This document shows, piece by piece, positions 8,388 through 16,425 of a DNA stretch of 64,000 nucleotides. The DNA comes from Lysobacter capsici. Lineage in GTDB: Bacteria; Pseudomonadota; Gammaproteobacteria; Xanthomonadales; Xanthomonadaceae. Position numbers and translations under genes: made by a program. Position 1 is the first letter of the stretch. Each line of letters begins with the position of its first letter. Under the pieces are notes generated by a model, which saw nothing but the letters and a program-made list of their open reading frames with translations, had not been told where the DNA came from and ran no database searches. The stretch lies in NCBI RefSeq assembly GCF_018732085.1, contig NZ_CP076103.1, forward strand, positions 1,240,001-1,304,000, in the 5' to 3' direction.

Positions 8388-9124
8388 GTTTCGTCCTCAC
8401 GCGTGTTGGCGTTGACCCGAACCTCCTCGATGCACCCGGTGCCGCCGGGGGCCAGTTGGGCCGACACCACGAAGACGATGCCCTCGGGGGTGGGCGCGGA
8501 GCGATACAGCGCCCGCTCGCCGCCGTCGCGTTGGCGCACGCCTTCGTTCGCGCTGTAGCCCCGGGCGCTCAGGTGCTGGCGCAACGTGGCCAGCGGGAAC
8601 AGGCAACCGGTTTGGCCGGGCCGGGCGTCCTGCGCCAGGCCGACCGTCCACTTGTCGGGGTGCTCGCGATACAGGACGTTGACCCACACGGTGTAACCCC
8701 CGTGCGGGGCCAGAGCGCCACGGGCCACGTGCTCGCTGCCTTCCTGAGCCAGGGCCAGGCCCAGCGCCTGGGCGACTTGGGCGGGCTGGGTGTCGCTCGG
8801 CGACCGGAGCCCATCGATGAGCCGCAGCACGCGGGCGACCCAGTCCCCGGGCTCCAGGCTGGGGCCCGCGGGCACGGCGGCGGGCGACGGCTGGGCGGCG
8901 GGGCCCGAGGCGGGGGCGCGGGAGGATTGCTCGGCGATGCGGTCGAGCTTTGCCGCGACTGCGGCTGCAGCGGCGTCGCCGCCGACGGGGGCGGAGGTGG
9001 TGGAGGCCATGGGAGCGTCCTTGTTCTGGTCCGATGAGGCTTGGGCGGGCGGTTGCGCGCAACCGGCCAACGAGAGGCACGCCAACGAGACGCTTGCGTG
9101 CCGTGCCCAGTGCTTGAACGTCAT
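8384..9124 (-). CDS. Lipoprotein, probable immunity protein (X-Tfi) for the downstream effector
   Basis: This 246-residue protein has a lipoprotein signal, with LSLAGC placing the lipidated cysteine at residue 22. A low-complexity Ala/Pro/Ser linker (about 25-90) follows, then a compact domain with two cysteines (in GQTGC and GTGC). X-T4SS immunity proteins are typically periplasmic lipoproteins encoded beside the effector, and this gene overlaps the effector start by four bases on the same strand. The ATG follows AAGGA. It would act in the periplasm by binding the metalloprotease effector. The direct evidence is the signal peptide and the linkage; the inhibitory role is inferred. Confidence 0.72.
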   Translation of the reverse strand: MTFKHWARHASVSLACLSLAGCAQPPAQASSDQNKDAPMASTTSAPVGGDAAAAAVAAKLDRIAEQSSRAPASGPAAQPSPAAVPAGPSLEPGDWVARVLRLIDGLRSPSDTQPAQVAQALGLALAQEGSEHVARGALAPHGGYTVWVNVLYREHPDKWTVGLAQDARPGQTGCLFPLATLRQHLSARGYSANEGVRQRDGGERALYRSAPTPEGIVFVVSAQLAPGGTGCIEEVRVNANTREDET

Positions 9125-9352
9125 GGGGCTGTCCTTGCTGTGTCGAGCGCCCTAGGGCCGGAGGAGGCTGCCTGGAGGGGTGTACCGTTCAGATTGTGGC
9201 CCAAGCCAAGCCTGCGGAGTGGTCACGGCTGCGCGGTTTTGACCCGGGGTTGTCCCCATCCGGCCGAGCCGTCACACCGCGGCGTATGGGTCTTGTAGCT
9301 CACCCCCGGCGCGAAAGGTGACGGCCAGCCCGCAACGACGGTCGCCGTCGGC

Positions 9353-9679
9353 TCACGGCCGGTAGATCTGCCAACGGTCGTCGGACTTCGCGAACCGAAA
9401 CCGACCTTTCAGCGAGCGCGTCAGCGTCGTGCCCTGGACGTCGATGACGATGCCGCCGTTGGTGTCGCAGAAGTAACCGGGGGCTTGCGGCGTGTCGGAC
9501 TTCTGGCAGTTCTCCAGCCGGAAGTCGGTGACTTGGGAGACCGTTCCCCCACCCGCGCTCATAAGCCGCTCGTATTCGGCCACCACCGCGGCTTGGGCGT
9601 CGTTCGTCGACGGGGCGCCGGAACAGCCGCACAGCAGCAGCGTAGGTGCGGCAACCAGCAAAAACAGGGAGCGCTTCAT
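9353..9679 (-). CDS. Small lipoprotein upstream of the effector/immunity pair
   Basis: The 108-residue product has a lipoprotein signal peptide with lipobox LLCGC (lipid Cys at about residue 19). The mature domain of about 90 residues carries two further cysteines (ENC, YFC) and ends KSDDRWQIYRP. The start follows an ideal AGGAGGT ribosome site. It points the same way as the effector operon, 228 bases upstream. By position and topology it could be an orphan immunity protein or an accessory lipoprotein. No family is recognised. Confidence 0.65.
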   Translation of the reverse strand: MKRSLFLLVAAPTLLLCGCSGAPSTNDAQAAVVAEYERLMSAGGGTVSQVTDFRLENCQKSDTPQAPGYFCDTNGGIVIDVQGTTLTRSLKGRFRFAKSDDRWQIYRP

Positions 9680-9742
9680 GGGACCTCCTGGAAAGAGCGG
9701 TGTTGGAGAGGAGCAAGGAAGGTGGGACTGATCCAGCGCCCG

Positions 9743-10183
9743 TCAGGGTTGCGTGGTGGTCGCCCGGTGGACCCGCCAGACATAGCCCACGATCAGGGGA
9801 AGCACGAGGTAGCCGATGAAGCCCACGAACACCCAGGCCATGGCCAGGAACTGCAGGCCTTCGGAGCCGATGCCTGCCTTGGCCACGGCGTAGGCCAGGA
9901 CCTGGAGGCCGAAGGCCAGGGCCAATCCCGCAGCAGCGCCGATCAAGAACCCGCCCTCGCGGGGCGTGGGGGCCGGGTAACGCCCGCTGGCCCAGGCCTT
10001 GTAGCGGGCGGCGCGGACGTTGACCCACCACAGCAGCGCGAGGAAGCCCAGGACGGCGAACCCGCCCAGGATCGAGGCGGCCTCGGCCCCGGGAGTGGAA
10101 AACTCCCCGGAGGCGGTCAGGGCAAGGGTGCCGGCACCACCGAGGATCACGGTGGCGGGCGCGAGGTGCGCATAGCTGCTCAT
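9743..10183 (-). CDS. Inner-membrane protein with about four TM segments
   Basis: The product is 146 residues from the ATG preceded by GGAG eight bases away; an upstream in-frame ATG lacks a ribosome site. Hydrophobic segments occur at about residues 8-27, 38-60, 80-105 and 113-140, and NVRAARYKAW forms a positive cytoplasmic loop. No family is recognised. It diverges from the XRE regulator gene, and the intervening 106 bases contain two CTAAG-N5-CTTAG palindromes. It is therefore a likely target of that regulator and could head the leftward lipoprotein/effector transcript. Confidence 0.65.
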   Translation of the reverse strand: MSSYAHLAPATVILGGAGTLALTASGEFSTPGAEAASILGGFAVLGFLALLWWVNVRAARYKAWASGRYPAPTPREGGFLIGAAAGLALAFGLQVLAYAVAKAGIGSEGLQFLAMAWVFVGFIGYLVLPLIVGYVWRVHRATTTQP

Positions 10184-10213
10184 GGCAGGGCTCCAGCTCG
10201 GAAGTGCGGCGAA

Positions 10214-10264
10214 GTCTAAGGAATCCTTAGACGACAAGTCCAGCGGCTTCTAAGACCCTCTTAG
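10214..10264. promoter_or_regulatory. Paired operators CTAAG-N5-CTTAG in a divergent promoter region
   Basis: Site 1 is the 19-bp palindrome GTCTAAGGAATCCTTAGAC at 10214-10232. Site 2 is CTAAGACCCTCTTAG at 10250-10264. Both share half-sites CTAAG and CTTAG with a five-base gap, and their centres are 34 bp apart. They lie between a leftward membrane-protein gene (start 10183) and a rightward XRE regulator (start about 10290). That is the usual place for autoregulatory operators of this regulator class. Confidence 0.75.
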
Positions 10265-10289
10265 CGACAGTTCATCTGAGATCGCTGGT

Positions 10290-10625
10290 TTGCCCCGAGG
10301 TCCGGCTCCCCCTGCACCTGGCGTTGTCGCCCTGCGTTTACGGCAGGCGCGCGAGGCCGTGGGCCTGTCCCAACGGGGTTTGGGCATCGCCGCCGGGCTT
10401 GATCCGACGGTGGCGTCCCCGCGGATCAACCAATACGAGTCGGGCAAGCACACCCCCGACATCCGCACGCTGGAGATGTTGGGAAAGGTTTTGGGCAAGC
10501 CCGTGCCATTCTTTTATGCAGCCGATGACGTTCTGGCGGAGGCGATCGATCTGTTGGCCCAAATGTCCGCGCAAGCCAGAAAGGCAGCGATCAAAACTTT
10601 GCGTGAGAGCATGGACCGGAGATAG
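10290..10625 (+). CDS. XRE-family helix-turn-helix regulator
   Basis: The 111-residue protein contains a Cro/C1-type HTH at about residues 15-70 (RQAREAVGLSQRGLGIAAG, then INQYESGKHTPDIRTLEMLGKVL). A short helical tail, LAQMSAQARKAAIKTLRESMD, may dimerise. No ATG is available after the upstream stop at 10251, so I use TTG at 10290; this start is uncertain and has no clear ribosome site. The two palindromes directly upstream are probably its own operators. A decayed copy of the same gene lies at about 11231-11490. Confidence 0.82.
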   Translation: MPRGPAPPAPGVVALRLRQAREAVGLSQRGLGIAAGLDPTVASPRINQYESGKHTPDIRTLEMLGKVLGKPVPFFYAADDVLAEAIDLLAQMSAQARKAAIKTLRESMDRR

Positions 10626-10736
10626 TTCGTTGGAGATTCATCATGCTCTTGGTTCGGTCTAAATGCCTAACATATGAGAGGTTGTATTTTTTTAACTTAT
10701 TTGTGCCGAGTGAAAACCTAAAGGAGAAGGGCAGAT

Positions 10737-11030
10737 ATGAGCTGGGGTAATGATCAAGATCTGGAATCGCGAGACGAGGAATATAAAGAAAGTCGCGCTG
10801 ATAGCATTCGAAAAATGGCGGCCATATATATAATAATGGATGAGCTGTCGGAAAAATCCGCTCTTTCAAAAGCTGAGGCTGTTTTTAATGCTCAGGACGA
10901 GGCGAAAGATGACGAGACTGGAGTGGGTGGGACACTTGCAGAAGCTCAATGGCCCGAAATGCCGATAGACGAGATAAAGCGGCGGCAAATCTTCGCCGTC
11001 ATCCAAAAACTCGAAAAAAAAGATCGCTAG
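10737..11030 (+). CDS. Hypothetical acidic protein
   Basis: This 97-residue, strongly charged protein (MSWGNDQDLESRDEEYKESR at the start, KLEKKDR at the end) has an excellent AAAGGAGAAGG ribosome site eight bases before the ATG. It has no signal peptide; a short hydrophobic stretch (AAIYIIMDEL) is too short to be convincing as a membrane segment. Composition is clearly more AT-rich than the host, marking recent acquisition. It follows the XRE gene in the same direction. No family is recognised. Confidence 0.6.
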   Translation: MSWGNDQDLESRDEEYKESRADSIRKMAAIYIIMDELSEKSALSKAEAVFNAQDEAKDDETGVGGTLAEAQWPEMPIDEIKRRQIFAVIQKLEKKDR

Positions 11031-11230
11031 CGCCTACCGCAGCCCATCACGACTAAATCAATACAGCGACGGCATAAGGTCCCGTTGGCAGTTAGGCAAT
11101 GATGAGGTCGCAATCGATGCGTTAGTGTTAAGAAAGCGCTAAATATTCGCCTTTTGCTTGGCGCTTATGTTTAGGCCGGGATCAAGTATATAAGAACGGT
11201 TTCACGCGATCAGAAAAACAACAGAGCATA

Positions 11231-11490
11231 GTCGCCCTGCATTACGGCAGGCACGGCAGGCACGGCAGGCACGGCAGGCACGGCAGGCCGTGGGCTTGTT
11301 CCCGGGCCGAGGCGCCGAGGCTGGGTTCGATCCACTATGGCGTTCCCGCGGATCAACCAATATGAGGTGGGCAAGCACGCCCCTACGCCCGCAAACTGGA
11401 GTGCTAACCCGTGTCATTATTCTGCGCGGCCGACGAAACGTTGGATTGGCTGAGCGATTAACTTATTGGCGAAAATGCCAGAGGTAGCCC
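11231..11490 (+). pseudogene. Decayed copy of the XRE regulator gene
   Basis: DNA here aligns by eye with the intact XRE gene. GTCGCCCTGC then a run of GGCAGGC leads into GCCGTGGGC, later CCGCGGATCAACCAATA and GGGCAAGCACRCCC, and finally segments matching GCCGAYGA. One base is lost near 11241 (CGTTTACGG has become CATTACGG), and a 9-bp unit is expanded five times, destroying the frame. There are also internal stops. It is a duplicated regulator that has degenerated about 0.9 kb from its parent. Confidence 0.8.
11244..11288 (+). repeat. Five tandem copies of a 9-bp unit (ACGGCAGGC)
   Basis: Five exact copies of ACGGCAGGC lie head to tail at the point matching codons RQAR of the intact XRE gene, where the unit occurs once. 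The expansion keeps a multiple of three, but a nearby one-base loss has already broken the frame. Replication slippage explains it. From 11491 to 11675 I see only AT-rich sequence without a gene. Confidence 0.9.
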
Positions 11491-11675
11491 CGAAAAACAC
11501 TACCTTGCTCAGAAGCTAGAATTTAGCTGCTAGCAGTAGTCGGAGCAAGAACTGGTCAGTTGAGCCACTGAAAGCACTAAGGCTTCGATTACTTTAAAAA
11601 TAATCAATTAATTGACTATTCAACTGCCGAACAGTGCAGGCTAGTCGCATATAGACGAAAAAACTATCTCGAGAA

Positions 11676-12023
11676 CTATTTCAAAAGAAGAGTTCTTGTG
11701 TAATCTGCTAGCAGTCCACTAACAAGCAATACGCTCAGCATTTTCTGCAAAGATACAACTTCTTCAGTCTTTAGCCAGCGCATCCAGTCCGGACCCAACA
11801 TATGAATAACTACGACCGCTATCGCAGCACATATTGAGAGGAAAATAATAACAATAACGCGAATAATGCCCCAAAGAAATGCGTCCTTGAGCGTCTGCGA
11901 TCTGCCATGCTCATTTTCCGCGGCAATCCGAGCAAAATCCTTATCTTGGGATAACTGTGCATCCTCTTTTCTAGCGTTTTTGTCGCCGGTTGGTGGCGGC
12001 CTAAAAACAAGCTTCCTGCTCAT
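11676..12023 (-). CDS. Small membrane protein, probable toxin of a Panacea (PanAT) pair
   Basis: The 115-residue product has a hydrophilic N-terminus (about 1-47), one strong membrane segment at about 50-75 (WGIIRVIVIIFLSICAAIAV) and a second weaker one near the C-terminus (LSVLLVSGLLADYT). The ATG follows GAGGT. It begins 18 bases after the stop of the Panacea-domain gene on the same strand. Known Panacea antitoxins pair with very diverse small toxins, including membrane-active ones, so a depolarising toxin is the natural inference. No toxin family is recognised directly. Confidence 0.62.
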   Translation of the reverse strand: MSRKLVFRPPPTGDKNARKEDAQLSQDKDFARIAAENEHGRSQTLKDAFLWGIIRVIVIIFLSICAAIAVVVIHMLGPDWMRWLKTEEVVSLQKMLSVLLVSGLLADYTRTLLLK

Positions 12024-12041
12024 GCCAGCTACCTCAAGATA

Positions 12042-12527
12042 TTATGCCGTTTCGGCCTCTTCAGCTGATATATCACTTCTGACCAGCTGAGAATAATAGT
12101 TTTCTATAAGGTTGTTCGAAATAAGTTTATTTTTACCAGTTCCGGCAGACCATGCGCGATCCCATGGGGAGTCCTTCTCATGGGTCAATGCTGATAAGCG
12201 AATGCCATCGAACTGAGAATAATAATCAATGACTTGATCTACAACGCTTCGCTCTTCGGGATCCAGATCAACAGATCTCGCACCTTCAACGAAATCTACG
12301 GGAGCACTGCGATATCGCCTCGTGGCCTCATAGAGATCCCTAGACACTGGTCCGTATTGCCAAGCCTCAAACTCGTCACGGATAAGAGGCCGGCCAAGCA
12401 CGCCCAGAGTGAAACCATGAGCCAAGTAAACTAACTTCATTAGTTGAAGTGGCGTCACTGTGTCGCGCTTTTCACGCACTCGCTCAACGACATATTGAGC
12501 AACGTCACGCGCTCTGCTCAGTCCCAT
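12042..12527 (-). CDS. Panacea-domain (DUF4065, SocA-like) antitoxin
   Basis: The 161-residue protein carries the Panacea signature: MGLSRARDVAQYVVERVRE, then TPLQLMKLVYLAHGFTL and DEFEAWQYGPVSRDLYEA. Such proteins neutralise toxins encoded next door and define the PanAT toxin-antitoxin systems. The ATG at 12527 has AAGGAG seven bases upstream; a longer in-frame start exists but lacks a site. It heads a two-gene leftward operon with the membrane protein. AT-rich composition again indicates foreign origin. Confidence 0.85.
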   Translation of the reverse strand: MGLSRARDVAQYVVERVREKRDTVTPLQLMKLVYLAHGFTLGVLGRPLIRDEFEAWQYGPVSRDLYEATRRYRSAPVDFVEGARSVDLDPEERSVVDQVIDYYSQFDGIRLSALTHEKDSPWDRAWSAGTGKNKLISNNLIENYYSQLVRSDISAEEAETA

Positions 12528-12771
12528 ATCACATCTCCTTAACAACTCGTAAATGTTAGCATACGTAATGGAGGTTTTTGTGGATAAGTCAAGTCGATGG
12601 GCAAGTTCTTTCTGAACGATGTGCGGCTAAAATTTTCCTGTCAGTCAGACTTGAGGCTTATCCTCAAGATGGCATCGATCTCTCTTATCGTAAAGTCGAA
12701 GTAGGGCAGTCGCACACGGCGAGGCCGCAAGACCCACAACTAGCCGGCTACGACGGCTATGGATTACTTGC

Positions 12772-13272
12772 TTATGTCGGTCTTGTCTCTCCGTATTCGC
12801 CATCCGCCCCAAGCAATAAGGCCATCATCTCCTCGTCTTCGAGCTCCGCGGCGTAGTGCAGCGGGGGCAGCGTGCCTTCGTCGATCGCCGCGCCCCTGTC
12901 CAGCAGCAGCATCGCCACCGCGAGCAGGGACGTGTCGTCGACCCGACCTTCTCGGTGCTGGGCCAACCAGGCCAAGGGTGGCTCGTCGTCGCCGTCCTCC
13001 GTGCAGGGATACATGTCTGGGGCCAAGCCCGCGTTGAGCAGTGCCTCCACAACCTCGACGTCGCCACGGATGGCTGCGTAGTGGAGCTCTGGGAACGCCA
13101 AGTCCCGGGCCCGCTCCCGCAGTTCCGGGTCCTCGATCCGCTCGACCGCGGCCGCCATCACCTCCGCAGCTTCCTTCCAAGGCGTGGGCGCGGGTCCATA
13201 GTTCGGGTCGATCCCTGGGATCGGCAGCGGCACCTTCAGGCGGCGGCAGAGCTTCCTAACCTGGACGGGCAT
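12772..13272 (-). CDS. Ankyrin-repeat protein
   Basis: This 166-residue acidic protein has ankyrin-type repeats, with PELHYAAIRGDVEVVEALLNAG (about 61-82) and PPLHYAAELEDEEMMALLLGAD (about 136-157) showing the LHYAA...LL pattern. A middle repeat is looser (SLLAVAMLLLDRGAAID). There is no signal peptide, so it is a cytosolic protein-binding protein. In some bacteria small ankyrin proteins act as immunity or chaperone partners for a neighbouring toxin. No such partner is obvious here, and the flanking genes point other ways. Confidence 0.72.
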   Translation of the reverse strand: MPVQVRKLCRRLKVPLPIPGIDPNYGPAPTPWKEAAEVMAAAVERIEDPELRERARDLAFPELHYAAIRGDVEVVEALLNAGLAPDMYPCTEDGDDEPPLAWLAQHREGRVDDTSLLAVAMLLLDRGAAIDEGTLPPLHYAAELEDEEMMALLLGADGEYGETRPT

Positions 13273-13610
13273 GATTTAGCGCAGCCGATCCCGGCGCCGG
13301 CGGCGCTTCTTACGGGGTGATCCGTTGGGCGGGCCTGAGGGACTGCCGAGGCTCTGGATGGGGGGCTTGGGGGTGAACGGTCCATGCGAGGCCTGCGCTC
13401 TGGGGGAAGAAGACCCAGGTCTAACGGCCAATCGGCATGCAGGCTAGGCCGACACCGTCGCACTTCTGAAACATCCTCAGCTTTCAGACGGGTCCGAGCT
13501 GCGCTGCAACACCTGACCCAAATGAGCCCAACGCGCCGGCAACTTCTGGGGTACCTACGGCTTCCCGCTGGATCGCCGCCTCGTCTTGCCCCGGGCGGCC
13601 CCGGCTTTGC

Positions 13611-15014
13611 ATGATGGGCTTCATGACGAACAAGCGCCGCTACGCACCCGACACCAACTTCTTCCTGCAGTTCAAGGGGGCCGAGGAGCTCCCCTGGGGC
13701 GACCTCACTGGTGAGGCGGTGGACGAGGTCGAGTTGATCGTGTTGCTGGAGGTCGCCAGAGAGCTCGACGGCCATAAAGGCAGCCCGAACGGACGCCGCT
13801 CAAAACGAGCGAGAAAAATCCTGGCACTGCTCGACCCACTCCTGGACAGCCCGGATCCCGACGTCGAGCTGGTGATCAGGGAGAAAAGACCGCGAGTCTC
13901 TTACCGATGGGCCCCAATCCCGCCCGCAAGCCGCGATCGACCGGCCAACTTGGACATGACCAAAGCAGACAGCCGGATCGTGGAAGAGGCGTTGGCTTGC
14001 CCCACTCATTTTTATTGCGGCGATCTGGCCCTCGTGACGCGCGACAGCGGCGTTAGGGTGTTCGCCAGGGCCGTTGGATTGAAATGTCATCGGTTGCCAG
14101 ACGAGTGGGGGCTGGCGCTTGAGAGCGACGAGAACGAAAAAGAGATCAAAGCCCTGCGCGAGCGCATCAAGGTGTTGGAAAGCTTTCAACCTCAGATCAG
14201 CGTAAATCTGTCTGACAACGGGCAACCGATCAAACAGGTGGTGCAAGCTACCGTCACGCTGTATCCATCGCTTTCCGAGAGCTTTTTAGACCGCGTTGTC
14301 CAGGCTGTCGCCGATGCGTATCCAGAGCAAGCAGCGCGGGTGTTCATGGGCATTGTGGTGACGGAGCCTGAAGAGGCCAGCCGATACAATCTGCTGCGCA
14401 AGGACTGGCTTTTGAGCGTGCGGCGATACGTCGCGGCCCGGCCGATCGCCTGGAATGACACCCATGAGCCCTACAAAATCAACTTGTCGCTGAAGAACCT
14501 GGGAACCGCGAGTGCAGATCGCCTCGTGGTCGATGTGTTTTCCCATGGTGGGTTGAGGTTGGTGGATCCAGACACCTACGAAGAAGAGCGAGAAGATCCC
14601 GAGGATGATTTCCCACAACTCCCTCAGCTGTTGTCTGGACTTGCTGCGTTCGCAAATATGAGCGCTCAAGGGCCAGCGCTGGGGGCAGCAGGGTTCAAAA
14701 TGCCTCGCTTACATGGCCCGCCGGGACGTCATTTCGAATGGTGCTGGGATGAGCCCGGGCACTCGAGTTCCCGCCTGGAAGGGGAATGTGCGGAGTTCCG
14801 TCATGGCATCGGTCACGAGGACGTTACATTGTTGCTGAGGGCCGCACCCGAGGCTGAGAACAGTTCAACCGGTGGTTTGGAAGTTCGCTACTCCGCTACA
14901 AACCTGCCCGAGCCCCAGACCCAGATGTGGCGCGTGGAGCTCAAGGTTCTCACTGGGGACAGCGAAGCCACGGTTCGTCAGCTTCTGAGGCGCGAACTTG
15001 GGATTGAGCTCTAG
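13611..15014 (+). CDS. PIN-domain protein with long C-terminal extension
   Basis: The 467-residue protein opens with a PIN-like nuclease core: YAPDTNFFLQFK (Asp14), TKADSRIVEEAL (about 120-131) and CGDLALVTRDSGVRVFA (about 138-155), giving the conserved acidic residues of metal-dependent RNases. A short coiled stretch (ENEKEIKALRERIKVLESFQ) follows at about 175-195. The remaining 270 residues form a beta-rich domain of unknown type, not seen in ordinary VapC toxins. The start may be ATG 13611 or 13623 (MTNKRRYAPDTN). No VapB-like antitoxin is adjacent. It is convergent with the HEPN gene. Confidence 0.72.
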   Translation: MMGFMTNKRRYAPDTNFFLQFKGAEELPWGDLTGEAVDEVELIVLLEVARELDGHKGSPNGRRSKRARKILALLDPLLDSPDPDVELVIREKRPRVSYRWAPIPPASRDRPANLDMTKADSRIVEEALACPTHFYCGDLALVTRDSGVRVFARAVGLKCHRLPDEWGLALESDENEKEIKALRERIKVLESFQPQISVNLSDNGQPIKQVVQATVTLYPSLSESFLDRVVQAVADAYPEQAARVFMGIVVTEPEEASRYNLLRKDWLLSVRRYVAARPIAWNDTHEPYKINLSLKNLGTASADRLVVDVFSHGGLRLVDPDTYEEEREDPEDDFPQLPQLLSGLAAFANMSAQGPALGAAGFKMPRLHGPPGRHFEWCWDEPGHSSSRLEGECAEFRHGIGHEDVTLLLRAAPEAENSSTGGLEVRYSATNLPEPQTQMWRVELKVLTGDSEATVRQLLRRELGIEL

Positions 15015-15120
15015 CCGCCTCTGATTTGAGTTAATAGCGGTAAATGTCGAAGCATGGCCCGTTCCCACCTACCAACACACAAGTGGGAGACGAGGTTTCA
15101 TTGAGCCAATATCGCGCGTG

Positions 15121-16425
15121 TCAGTCTGCCGGTAAACCATAGCCTCGCCACAACGGCGACCTGACAGGGTTCGATTCGATACCTATTTTCATGTTTCTTA
15201 GGCGCTCGAAAAATCTGTCTTCGTGAGTAGCCGTTCCGTCTTTCACCTTGTGAGCAAGCAAGAGACTGCAATAGATGGCCCTCGCCGCCAACGCCTCGGA
15301 CTTGTCTGTCAATCTTGTATCCACGTGAGAAACACCGTTATGCACTATCGCTGATCGAGCGTCGTAGATCTCGAGGAGATCAGCATGCACCGTACGGCGT
15401 TCGTCTGCCTTGAAGCACAGGATTGCGGCATAGTCGGCAAGCGTTACCCTGATCGGTGCATGCTTGTCGCGAGAGAAGATGGCCTCCATCGCGATGACAA
15501 AAAAAAGCAAACGGGTGACGGGGTTGCGTTCGTTTACGGCTCGCGTGAAGAAGTCGAGCGCGTTCCTCAGCCGGCCCACCAAGCCCTTCCTGTTTCCGGC
15601 CAAAAGCAGGTCCAAGGACGCCATCATCTCAGGGCGACGGATCGCCGTGATGAGCGAACGACTAAGTGGCAACGACACCGTCAAAGGCTGCCATTGCGGG
15701 ATGCGGTCTAATGATCCCGTGCGCTTGTTGGAATAGAACATGTGGTTTGAAACCGCGTTGTTCGCAAAAACGGTCTTCTCTGCAGAAAATACTCGACCAA
15801 ACAGCTCAATCAAACCTATAAGGTGACGAACGTCCGGATCAAGCTGACGACGAAGTGAACCGAACGATCCATGAACTTCGAAGATTACCAATGGATGCAT
15901 GCTGAGCGCGTTTTGCGACTGTGTAACCTGATGCGCAAAGAGGTCTTCCTGGACATCATGCGCATGAAGCGGCGCGAGGTATCTATTCAGCGCAGCAGCA
16001 CTTTCCGCCGGCGGCGTGATCTGAAAACCTCGGATCATAAAAGGTCGGGCCAGGTACTGCTTTCGACGACCGAATCCGAATGGATTGGCGAATGCAAGTG
16101 GCATGACAACCACATAGTCGCGCTGCGTGGCCGTCGCCTTCACGGCGGTATCGAGCTCCCTTGCAAACCCAATTGAGTCGGTGAAACTGTCAGCGTTCAG
16201 GACTCCGAGAATGAGGTCGATTGCAGATTGCCAGTCGATGTGGTGCGCAGTATAGGGTGATTGATAGAACGCGGCGCCCAGCTTTTCATTTTCGAAAATA
16301 AGCATATTCAACGCGTCGTCGGCGCCTTCACTTGCCCGATCCAGCTTGCGCAACTTCGGCAGAACGGACTCCATGGCCTTTGCGACCGCATTAATCTCGA
16401 TGCCCGGTGTCATTTTCAATGCCAT
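15121..16425 (-). CDS. Apea-like HEPN-domain protein
   Basis: The 434-residue protein ends with a helical HEPN-type domain. An RLLFFVIAMEAIFSRD helix at about 305-320 precedes the motif YDARSAIVHNG, where Arg357 and His362 fit the Rx4-6H active site of HEPN ribonucleases. The N-terminal 280 residues are unassigned. HEPN proteins of this kind act in abortive-infection defence or as toxins. The gene faces the PIN gene end to end, with about 100 bases between stops. Start at ATG 16425 is chosen on length alone; no ribosome site is clear. Confidence 0.7.
   Translation of the reverse strand: MALKMTPGIEINAVAKAMESVLPKLRKLDRASEGADDALNMLIFENEKLGAAFYQSPYTAHHIDWQSAIDLILGVLNADSFTDSIGFARELDTAVKATATQRDYVVVMPLAFANPFGFGRRKQYLARPFMIRGFQITPPAESAAALNRYLAPLHAHDVQEDLFAHQVTQSQNALSMHPLVIFEVHGSFGSLRRQLDPDVRHLIGLIELFGRVFSAEKTVFANNAVSNHMFYSNKRTGSLDRIPQWQPLTVSLPLSRSLITAIRRPEMMASLDLLLAGNRKGLVGRLRNALDFFTRAVNERNPVTRLLFFVIAMEAIFSRDKHAPIRVTLADYAAILCFKADERRTVHADLLEIYDARSAIVHNGVSHVDTRLTDKSEALAARAIYCSLLLAHKVKDGTATHEDRFFERLRNMKIGIESNPVRSPLWRGYGLPAD

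Noticed and set aside
7008..8558. Long plus-strand open frame opposite the effector gene
   Set aside because: It covers the effector and its promoter side in antisense, has no ribosome site and no recognisable domain.
11244..11288. Possible CRISPR-like repeat array
   Set aside because: Units are 9 bp, contiguous and without spacers; this is slippage in a pseudogene.
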